From assembly GCA_949317995.1 (NCBI GenBank), contig OX439045.1, positions 9,780,174 to 9,844,173 on the forward strand: 64,000 nt of DNA, read 5' to 3'. This DNA comes from Acholoe squamosa. Its lineage: Eukaryota > Annelida > Polychaeta > Phyllodocida > Polynoidae. Below, in pieces: positions 22,501 through 34,500 of the stretch. The notes below the pieces were generated by a model. The model was not told where the DNA came from. It did not search any database and worked only from the letters and a program-made list of their open reading frames with translations. Both the position numbers and the translations under genes were made by a program. Numbering within the stretch: position 1 is the first letter of the stretch; each line of letters begins with the position of its first letter.

Positions 22501-25500
22501 TACCAATGGAGTTACATAGATATTGGGTGGGATGACATGTGATTGTCCAAGTACTGATATCATCTCTGGAGGTTGATCAGATCATGTATGGTATTACATA
22601 GCCGTGATGTCATGAGGGTTTGGTTATTGCCGTAATCTCCCGCGTATAAGGCGCGGCTTCTACGCCAAACAAAATGCTGCTGGGTCTTATACGTGGGAGG
22701 GGCATTGCCTTGAGTTTGGGGTGCGCGTTATAAGGGGGGTATTTTTACTATAGAACAGTACTAAACTGCAAAAACCTGCCCTCAGGGGGGCGCCTTCTAC
22801 GTGAAACACCCCCCCCCCCAATGAATTGGGGGGGGGGGGGCGCCTTCTATGCGAGCTGCGCCTTCTACGTGGGAGATTACGGTGGTTATGATGGACAAGA
22901 CTGTGCTACGACACATTCAACCTAAGTAGAATATCTGGAAACTCCAGTAAAGAGAGGGGGGGGGGGGAACTGAGGCACTCGATATAGCTCTCATTGGATC
23001 TAGTTTAATTACAAGATTGACCATTTATACATACTGCCTATTGGTCGTCACGATACATGAATGCTGCATTATCTATCTGACCCTATACATAAATGTTACT
23101 CTCTTTTTTCCCAATTCATGCATGTGTTCACTGCTCTATGTTATTCATTTATTTCCCATACATGAGTACCGTAATCTCCCGCGCATAAGGCGCAGCCCGC
23201 GTATAAGGCGCACCTAGAGTTTTGGAAAATTCTCAAAAAAATGAAAAATTCATAACTTTGGTTCTACTGAATGAATTTTCAAAATTCAAAAATCTATGGG
23301 TACCTTGGGCCACCTTGGGCCCTCCTGGGCCCCATTTTGTCCTATTTTGACCAAGGGGGCATGTAAGATATCAAAAGAAAGGTCTTGGTGTCCCCCTTCT
23401 GGATCAAATGAAAACTAAAACCCCCCGTATAAGACGCGCCTTATACGCGGGAGATTACGGTATGTACTCCTTTATCCTATTTTTTTATTTATGTAAGTGG
23501 TCACTTCTTTAGTTTTTTTTTTTTTCATTTTCATCATATATTTTTAGGCCAAGAGGGGGCATGTTATGATTTCAGGACCCATACCTAAATGAGACAGGAG
23601 TGAGTGAGTAATAAATGTTTAACGCCATTTTGACAACTGAGGTCATATTCATGGCGAGGACTACATTACACATCTTCACAGATGAATGTGTCAGTGCCCG
23701 CGCATATGTGCACCACACACATCCGAGGGGATAGGAAAGAGGAGATATAGACCCTTTTAAGTGGGCTAGGGAAGCCCGAAATGAGACAGGACACAAGTTG
23801 GGAGTAGATACAAAGTACATGTGTACTAAGAGTTTGCACTATGGTAGTCAGGTCACCTACTAACTGCCGTAAATTCTCTCGTATGAGTTGCACCCTAGTA
23901 TTAGCCGCACCCTGACTTAAGGAGAGGGCTATAAGCCGCACTTTAGGCTTGGGAATTGGTAGTTTAGTACTATGCCCACCCTTTGATTAGCCCAGCCTGT
24001 CTACATCCAACACTACTATCGTAATCTCCCGCGTATAAGGCGCGTCTAGGGGTTTTAGTTCTTCCTGGATCCGCAAGGGGGACACCAAGAGCTTTATTTT
24101 GATATGTTACACTCCCCCTAACTCAAAAAACAAAAGGGGGGGGGGGTCAATGGGATGTGGGGGGGGCCCTCGCTACACAGAGCTTTTGGAATTTTGAAAA
24201 TTCATTCAGTAGAATCAAAGTTTTGAATTTTTTATTTTTTTGACAATAGTCTTCAACTCTAGGTGCGCCTTATACGCGAGATGCGCCTTATACGCGAGAG
24301 ATTACGGTAGATGCAGACACATCTCACAGGGCTGAACTGGTGGGAGTGAGTTGGTATATGGTCACAAACCACCATTTTGACAACTACCGTAAATTCCCTT
24401 GTATAAGCCGCACCCTCGTGTAATGGTTATGGTATATATATACCATAATCTCCCGCGTATCAGGCGCGTCTTATACGGGTTTTTTTAGTTCTCATTGGAT
24501 CCACAAGGGGGACACAAAGACCTTTCTGTTGATTATTTACATGCCCCCTTGGTCATAATGGGACAAAATTGGGTCCAGGAGGGCCTAAGGTGGCCCAAGC
24601 TTCCCATAGGTTTATGAATTTTGAAAATTCATTAAGTAGTACCAAAGTTATGAATTTTTCACTTTTTTGAGAATTTTCCAAAACTCTAGGTGCGCCTTAT
24701 ACGCGGGATGCTCCTTATACGTGGGAGATTACAGTACATTTAGATATACCCGGTTTATACAGCTAGTTGACCAACTTTGTAGGGGTTATTATAGTACAAT
24801 AGAACAGGACAAACACCCCCTCCCCCCTCCAGCCCCCTCACTCTCTCCATTTTCTACATCTATATACACACAAACTGCACATAGCATGGCACAGTAAGAG
24901 GAGGATGGCATTATAAAAAAAGAAGGAAATCTCGAGAGTTTGGTCAATTACCGTAATCTCCCGCATAGAAGACGCGTCCTCTAGGCCAAACAAAATGCTG
25001 GGGCATCTTATACAGAGATGTCAGTTCGATATTTGGCGAAACTCTGAAAATTATTTTGGGGCACTTCAAAAGGGGGGTTATACCCTAATCAGAGTGACAA
25101 ATACCTTCAAAATTAATCACTTAGGGTTCGGTGAATCTTTAAGAAATATCAGAATTATAAAATATTCATTTTCAATTTTTTTTCTTATTATTTCTGTAGT
25201 AAAATATCACCTTTGAACCTCTGAAATCAGAGAAAATCTGAAACTCTGGCATCTCTGAACTTATAGGATTTCTTCAAGTTGGGGGTGCGTCTGTTTTACT
25301 ATAGAACAGTACTGGATTGACAAAAATCACGCTTAAAATGTGCGTCTTATACGTGAAAATGCATGTGCTAAGTTTGGGGTGCATCTTATATGCGCAGCGC
25401 GTCTTCTACGCGGGAGATTACGGTAGCAGGAATGAAAGCCAGGGTGTATGAGAAATTATACACATAGGCGTTCTGAACCCAGTGTAAATTCTACAAACGT

Positions 25501-28500
25501 TTGATCCATGAAAGGAAAGTTGGGAAACCTACAAGCATGTCTATCCATTAGTAAAAAAGAAAATCAAGACAAAATTCTGAAACCAAATGTCTCATGAAAA
25601 AAGGTGTAGGGCAATTTCTGATTCCCAATCCGGGGCAAATATTTTTTATTACCCCCCCCCCCCTCCGAATACACAGAGAACATGAAAATGCCCACCAGAA
25701 GTGCTGAGTTTTTCAGTGACTGGTATTTTATCCCTTACCACAGAAGACATGTATCTGTTGTTTACATCCTAGGTAGATAAGGCATAATTTTACTGTTGTA
25801 ATCAGGACCAGACATATGGCCCACATGTCATATCATTTAGTATTGATTATTGCGGTTAACCCTAGAGCGGCTGTATGATGCATTAATGCATCCAGTCGAT
25901 ACGGAAACTCGCAAGACACCGGCTTTTGCCTGCAAAATCGCTGGCGGGTCTGTGGAAATAACATGTACCAGACTGTGAGATTAAATGTCTGACTGTACCT
26001 GATTTTGGTACCTGAGATGCTTTTTTGGTTTCTATGGCTTACAAATTGGACCATTTGAGACATGACTGTTTGCCAAGTTTTACAAAGTACATAATCAAAA
26101 TGGGGAGTTCATTCTTGTTTTTCATTGGATCTTTCAGACAATAATGATCTTGAGGTTTCCGGTCCCACCAAAATCAATCTAGGCCTGTAGAATGATAAGA
26201 TCTGCAGGACCGAATGACCCTCAAGGGGAAAAACTTGTCGTAAGGACCGGGCATCATGCCCATGTGTCGTCATGATGCACGAATGCAGCACTGTTGATTA
26301 ACTACCGTAATCTCCCGAACATATAACTACCGTAATCTGCCGAACATATAACTACCGTAATCTCCCGTACATATAACATCTCTTATACACAAATCTGAAG
26401 CCCCGTGTACCTTATAGAATGAGTATAACATATAGGCGCGTCTTAGAGGCGGGTTATTTTTACTATAGAATAGTACTAACAGTTCAAAAATCAAGCCCCA
26501 GCTGCGCCGTATAGCATTTCTTTCAACTCAGGGTGCGTCTTATACACAGGGTGCGCCTTATACGAAAAAGTGAAAAGAAGTTTTTTTATCACTTCCAGCT
26601 AAGCTCTTATTGTTCAGACGGGCCTGGTACTTAACTCTATTGATATTTTTATCTGACCACAACTAATACTGCTGAGATAGGAGATATGCCCTCTACAGTC
26701 ACGCGGCTTTGTCATTTCATATCTTCTGAGTGTTAACCCTCTAAGGGCTTCTGATGTAGGAGACTGGGTTCATCATGTCGAGCGTCACCCCGACCCCCGG
26801 GAGTGTATCTATTGGCTAGGCACGGAGCGTGAACATCGCAAATACTCACCATGGCTGCATTCGTGTGCATCATGACGGCGAATAGGGGTATCGCATGATG
26901 CATAAATGCGGTGCTAATATGTAATTCACTGACACCGCACATGCCGGGTATTGACCCTGATGGAGCAGTTTAGCATGTATACAGTTATGGCGAGTTACTC
27001 ACCGCGGAAGCATCCAAGTGAAACAGCCCTGGAAATGCAATCCTCTAAATCCTTTAAGCAGAGATGTCAGTTGGGTATTGCCCAAAACTCTGAACACCCC
27101 CCCCCCGCCCCCACTATGCCAACGATAGACAGAGATACCCTGTCCCGAGCCTACTCACGTCATATGATGTGAGGATTTGGTATTACGACTCACACCCATA
27201 CAGGGCGATCTTGGAGTGGCAGACGGGTGTGAAAACCACACACTAGCCTACGACAGTTACAAAAATTTCGTATTACTGTGCCACATGGCCATGGGCGATA
27301 ATAAGTGTACTTTATCCATCAGAAGTCTTCCAATCAAAGTATTTGCCCAATAGATAGCCTACCTTTATGACATTGTTCAAATGAAAATAACACTTCTTAT
27401 TTCCATCTTTGATGGTTGGTTTTATGATATTACTTTCTTTTTCTGTGCTTCTGAATAACGTGACAGTGGCGGCCATTTTGTATGCATCTTTCTGTTCTTT
27501 AGTGTATTTACTTTGTAAAATAAATCGTCAGTTCTAACCTTGCTCATTTTTCACTGATTAACTCTAAACCAATTATTCATAAATGAGCAAATCATACTGA
27601 AATATTTAGGAGTGCAATGAAGAAACCGTCTAAAACATTTATCAAGAATAATGAACCAAAAGCAGGACAGCATCTGCCCAACCCATCTGAGATCTGTCAG
27701 AGTGTTCCACGCTCTGAGCCCATTTGCGGTAGGCGGAGGGGAGAAGGCAAGGTGAGGCTGGGTGGGGCCGGGGAAGAGGAGCTGAGGCTGGGCCGAGGAG
27801 AGGAGCTGAGGCTGCGGGAGAGAAGGTGGGGCCAGGGCAGAAACCCTGCGTATAACCCGCCCCCTGAGTTCCTGGAGGTGCTATAAGCCACACCAGGGGT
27901 CTGAATGATCTATGCACCACGGCTTATACCGTAATCTCTTGCCTATAAGGCGCAGCTCGCCTATAAGGCGCACCCCCAACTCAGGGAGGTCTGTTATAAC
28001 GTATAAGGCGCACCTCTGAGGGCAGATTTTTGTTAGTTTAGTACTGTTCTATAGTAAAAAATACCCCCCCTATAAGGCGCACCCCAAACTCAAGGCAATT
28101 TACCTCCCACGTATAAGACTCAGCAGCATTTTATTAGGCCTATAAGACACGCCTTATATGCAGGAGATTACGGTATATGTTGTTTTTTGGGCACAATAAT
28201 GAAATATGACTCTTAGGGCGCCTTAAAATTCAGGATGCACATTTACATGGGATCATTACAATTTACATTGAGTTTTGCGGTACAACCACTAACACTGTGT
28301 GTGCAATGAGGGAGTATGCAAAAAGAATATTAAGTATGAAAATATGTAACGGATATTGAGTGCTGTGGTGATGGTGAGATGGTGGAAATACCTTGAAATA
28401 CCACAGACAAATATGTACATGGTATGGGTTCACAGAATGCAATCAGACCAAATCTCCAGAACACTTTGTTGTGATATTTTCAGCGGGAAAACTGGCACCC

Positions 28501-31500
28501 ACATACCAATGACGTCACAACTGCCTCAATGACGTAACAGACATACCTGTGACGTCACAGTCGTGGCTATTACATCATGCCCGTGATGTCAATATCGTAG
28601 AACTTAAATGAACTCTGTGACGTGATATGGCAGTCAATGACGTCATGGCTATGTCAATTACGTCAAAACAATGTTCTTTACGTCAAAACAATGTGTGTGC
28701 AGTAAGTAACATATAGTCTTTGGGACAACAATTTATGTCATGGCTGATACGACCGTCACTATAGATTAGTACTAGAACCGCCGTATTCAATGGGGGGGGG
28801 GGGCATTGAATACAATGTGTCTGTATTCAATGGGTGTCTGCCATCTTGGATTTTGAACAGATCTGAGCTGTTTTTCTTTATTTAAAGGCAAAATAACCCC
28901 CTAGGCCAAGACATAAATGCAAATGTCCATTCCAGGGAATAAATTTGCATCGTATTCACTGAGGTGAGGCTGTCCGTATTGAACGACGCCTTATAGGCAG
29001 AGTTGAATGCGGACAGGCCTCACCAAGGTGAATACGATGCAAATTTATTCCCTGGTCATGGACATTTGCTTATGTATTCACGTCAAAATCCACGTCACGG
29101 TGACGTCACAACCATATTCATGACGTCAAAAGCTCGTCTGTGACATTAGTCATGTCTGTAGCATCACTACCACCTGTGTGACGTTACTGACGTCACAGCT
29201 AAGCTTAATGACGTCGCAACCACGTAGTTGACGTCCTAACTATATAGATGACGTCACAACCATATAGATGACGTCACAACAAGGTAGATGACGTCATAAG
29301 GGGTGCCATGTACAATAGTGGCATACTGACTAAGGTAGCCTGTAGGGTGGGTATCAGTCCTCCCACCGTGCTCGGTCGGCGATGAGTCTTCGGGCTGTAA
29401 AAAGGATGATGCAGCCGCGCCTGGCAAATCAACAACTAAACATCAGTCTCCGTTAGACTCTAACACATAAATGATCTATAGTAGTAGTCAATTGCCCCTC
29501 TCAAAGGTGGCTAATGCACCGATACATCGTTCCCATTGGTCAGTATGATGCACGAATGAAGAGCACTTCATTACTCGCCAGGGCTGCATTACTCGCCAGG
29601 GCTGCATTACTCGCCAGGGCTGCATTACTCGCCAGGGCTGCATTACTCGCCAGGCCTGCATCCATGCACAGGGTTCCCACAAAATCCCCAGACTCAAATA
29701 CCATGACATTTCTATGACTTTCCAAGACAAAACTCATTATCGGGGTTGACCTGACAGCAAAATTCCTGCAATCACATTGGAACAAAGGGTCCACTCTAAT
29801 GGATTTTGCAATAAATATTTGGTTTTCCCATTTTCCATGACTCAAAATGAAATTTTCAGAAATTCCATGACATGTGGGAAGCCTGATACATCATGACGAC
29901 CAATGGGAATGATGCATTGATGCATTTGCGGACCTTAAAGGTTCAAAGGGTTTATGGTTTAGTCACCTGTCATCTCATCTATCCAACTGTCTGCTTCGTT
30001 ACATTGCATACTATATTTTTAGCTAAACACTTTTTACTGGAAATTGATGTGGGCGAATTCTGGTTGATCGACTCCTTACGTGCAAGACTGGATGCTATCG
30101 AGACAACTTATTGTTGATGGAAATAAACAAAGGAAAATAAGTAGCGTGAAAATAGAAATCGATTAAGTTAGTTCAAATAAACATTGTTCCAGATCTACTA
30201 GGTTATAGCATCAACTAAACAATCATAAAATCTACATAAAAAGCTTATCAAATCATACAATTAAGATAAACTTAAAGAGTTTATTTCAGATAAAACATAA
30301 AATAAGTATATTACATCATACAGAATCAGTAAAGAAAAGTCTTTTATGCCAAGTAACTTAAGTTGATAAAATTATAGAAATAGAAAGATTATATAGAAAT
30401 AGGTGCACATGTGTGAACAACAAGCAGGAAAAAACAGTTAGGAAGCTACACAACAAAAGCTACTCTTGTTTTGCCGATAACAACAAGTCCGGGTTATCCT
30501 AAAACGATTGATCTGTGTGACCGGGGTCAGGCGCTGTGCAAGGGTCGATACATGATCAGGGCCTAGACTGTGTCCCTCAATAACTGCCCCTTCTCTCAGG
30601 CTAATACATGATGGACTAGACTGTGTCCACAATAACTGCCCCTTCTCTCAGGCTAATACATGATGGCCTAGAGTGTGTCCACAATAACTGCCCCTTCTCT
30701 CAGGCTAATACATGATGGCCTAGACTGTGTCCACAATAACTGGCCCTTCTCTCAGGCTATACATGATGGACTAGACTGTGTCCACAATAACTGGCCCTTC
30801 TCTCAGGCTAATACATGATGGACTAGACTGTGTCCACAATAACTGACCCTTCTCTCAGGCTATACATGATGGACTAGACTGTGTCCACAATAACTGCCCC
30901 TTCTCTCAGGCTAATACATGATGGACTAGACTGTGTCCACAATAACTGGCCCTTCTCTCAGGCTACTACATGATGGACCAGACTGTGTCCACAATAACTG
31001 GCCCTTCTCTCAGGCTACTACATGATGGACTAGACTGTGTCCACAATAACTGCCCCTTCTCTCAGGCTACTACATGATGGACTAGACTGTGTCCACAATA
31101 ACTGCCCCTTCTCTCAGGCTAATACATGATGGACTAGACTGTGTCCACAATAACTGGCCCTTCCCTCAGGCTACTACATGATGGACTAGACTGTGTCCAC
31201 AATAACTGCCCCTTCTCTCAGGCTAATACATGATGGACTAGACTGTGTCCACAATAACTGGCCCTTCTCTCAGGCTATACATGATGGACCAGACTGTGTC
31301 CACAATAACTGGCCCTTCTCTCAGGCTACTACATGATGGCCTAGAGTGTGTCCACAATAACTTGACCTTCTCTCAGGCTAATACATGATGGCCTAGAGTG
31401 TGTCCACAATAACTGGCCCTTCTCTCAGGCTAATACATGATGGACTAGACTGTGTCCACAATAACTGGCCCTTCTCTCAGGCTAATACATGATGGCCTAG

Positions 31501-34500
31501 ACTGTGTCCACAATAACTGGCCCTTCTCTCAGGCTACTACATGATGGACTAGACTGTGTCCACAACAGCTGGCCCTTCTCTCAGGCTAATACATGATGGA
31601 CTAGACTGTGTCCACAATAACTGGCCCTTCTCTCAGGCTACTACATGATGGCCTAGAGTGTGTCCACAATAACTGGCCCTTCTCTCAGGCTATACATGAT
31701 GGACTAGACTGTGTCCACAATAACTGGCCCTTCTCTCAGGCTAATACATGATGGACTAGACTGTGCCCACAATAACTGACCCTTCTCTCAGGCTATACAT
31801 GATGGACTAGACTGTGTCCACAATAACTGACCCTTCTCTCAGGCTATACATGATGGCCTAGACTGTGTCCACAATAACTGGCCCTTCTCTCAGGCTATAC
31901 ACAGAGTGGCAGGATTTGGCAGAGCCCTACGCTGAGGGGCTACTAGTCTAGCAGGTGGTTTCATAGAATCAGATACAATCTGACCAGGGAAATTTGAGGA
32001 CATTCTTAATAGCTCGTTAAGGTTGAACAGAAGTTCCTCTCAAAACAATCACCTTCAGAGGCTTCAGATTTCAAAAATCAGTATTCTGGTTGATGGGCAA
32101 TACTCCCTGAGAGAGAAAACTACTATTTATATTATTGGTTTTGTCTAGACTGGCACCTTTTCAGACAACGGCTGCCTTTCATCATAAACTGTTGGTGAGA
32201 CCATGCTCTTGGTGAAGCTCACAAAGGCTGCCTATAACGACCTAGCGGGATACATTAATGACCAATGCGATAATTCCCTTAATTCAGCGCACTTTTTAGG
32301 GTACATTACATAACATCTGGTACCCATCGTGCTGGCTGTTATCAATGCCTTTCTTGCAAGATATCACTTCAAGCAATCTTGACCCCTACTAAGGAACCTG
32401 CAACCTCGTTTTAGTACATCTCTGAGCTGTGAGTAAGGCTGCCCACTGCAGACATTCAGTTAGTGCGGTACATAGTGTAGGCGGTGTACAGGTGTCCAGT
32501 GGAGGAGACAATACCAAGTTGTTACTATCAGTAACAAACACTAAGTAGAGATAACAACAACAGGTTTGTTATCTATCAACCACCTCCCCCTGCTTGTCAC
32601 CTGTGGCTGCGGTGCTGTAATGGACTGTCTAAACACCCCATTACTCAGGCCTGTTACTACCATAATCTCCCGCGTATAAGATGCAGTGCACATATAAGAC
32701 GCACCCCTAACTTGCTAATGGCTGTTTCACGTATAAGACGCACCTCTTAGGGGTGTTTTTTTGTAAATTCAGTACAATTCTATAGTAAAAATACCCCCCC
32801 TATAAGACGCACCCCCTTCTTTGGGAAAACCTATAAGACGCACACATTTGTTTGGCCTAGAAGATGCGTCTTATACGCGAGAGATTACGGTACTATGCCA
32901 GTCATGAGCTTTATTATTTTTCGTATATGTGACCAAAATCGGCTTCTAAATTTCTCCCAAAGTCTACCCTCGGTTTATGACAGTTTTTTGCCCCTTTATT
33001 ATAGATTATAGTGAAAACCTTGAAGAAGTGTCCTAAACACTGCTTTAAGATTTCCTCCAACTCTACTCCTGGCTTATGATTGGGCCTGGCTTATGACCGA
33101 GGTTTTACGGTACCTCGCATATAAGGCACAAATCTGAGGCCTACCATGCCTCTTCTGGAACCTTACAAAAGAGGGAATATGCTATGTAGGCAGAGTAAAA
33201 TTACATTAGATTATTACTTAACGGGTCAAAATCAACAAAATGTATTCACACATCAGACATAATGATTCATGACGACCAAAGGGCAAAGGGACCATTTACA
33301 TATTGATGCAAGAACCATAAAATCTGCATATAAGCAGCACCCCCAAGTTTATAAAAAGCTTTATTTTATGTGAATAACTTCTTCCCATAGAGATAGCATT
33401 GCGCAGCTGATCGCCACACCCCCAGTGGCGTAACGTGTGCCGATCCACCACAGCAGCCGATCCACCACTGCAGCCTCGTTCTGGGTGCATGTAAACATTC
33501 AAAATGGCCTCTAAAAACATAAAATAAATATAGAACTAACCTCCCCTGGTGTCCTCGGTGGACGATCCACCCCTCGGGAGTGGATCGACCACCTCGTACA
33601 CCACGGTCGTTTAGTTCTATCTATTTATGTCGCACTTGGGGCTCAAATTGATTACTATGAAAAAAAACCCTCATATAAGTCGCACCCTGAGTTCAGGGTA
33701 ATATGCAAGGTTTTATGGCATAATCCACACGTTGGTACCTGACTGGTGCCCTAAGCTGCACAGATTACAAAGAAAGAACTGATATACTGTAACTGCTGGG
33801 TTTATCTATAAGTTGGTAGGACCACTAAATAGTAGGGTGTGTTTTAGAATAACCAAAGAATGTTATTCTGCATATGAAAGCTGAATGTTTTTTTTGTTGT
33901 TTTTTTTTTGTTTTTTTTTGTGAAATGTCAACTACAGAGATGCCACTCACTGGCCGACTAAAAACAGGAAAACTGGACTTTGGACACATTTTCCCAGGAA
34001 TTTAACATGATTTGATACAGAAATCTTAGAATCAAAACCAGGAATTCCTGGTAAACCAGGAAAAGTGGCATCTCTGCAACTATGACCAATATTCTGTCTA
34101 CATCAGAGTCTGTTAATTTAGGTGGCCAATGAGTGAAATATTCGGCAGAGCCTAGAGATTGGTTTGGTTTGGTTAATTTTACCTCCACTTTAAGTACTGT
34201 AATCTCTCGCGTAGAAGACTCGGGGCGCGTATAAGACGCACCCCCAACTCAGGAAAGACGCACCTCTTAGGGGTGATTTTTGTAAATTCAGTACTGTTCT
34301 ATAGTAAAAAGACCCCGCACATAAGACGCACCCCCTTCTTGTGGAAAACCTATAAGACGCACCTGGCCTTTGTTTGGCATATAAGACACGTCTTATAAGC
34401 GGGAGATTACGGTAGTTAAAATTTAGCAGAGACTATGTTTTAAGTCTTTTCTGTTTTTTACCCCATTTACTATAGGCCAATGCCTTGTTTTTCATACTTT

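Noticed and set aside
27617..27920. Frames of about 90 codons on both strands in the G/A-rich tract
   Set aside because: Both strands are open because of the base bias; the peptide is low-complexity and overlaps a MITE scrap.
29488..29845. Three overlapping frames with ALASNA or LLARAA repeats
   Set aside because: They come from the 18-bp tandem repeat in a MITE A copy and span a transposon insertion.
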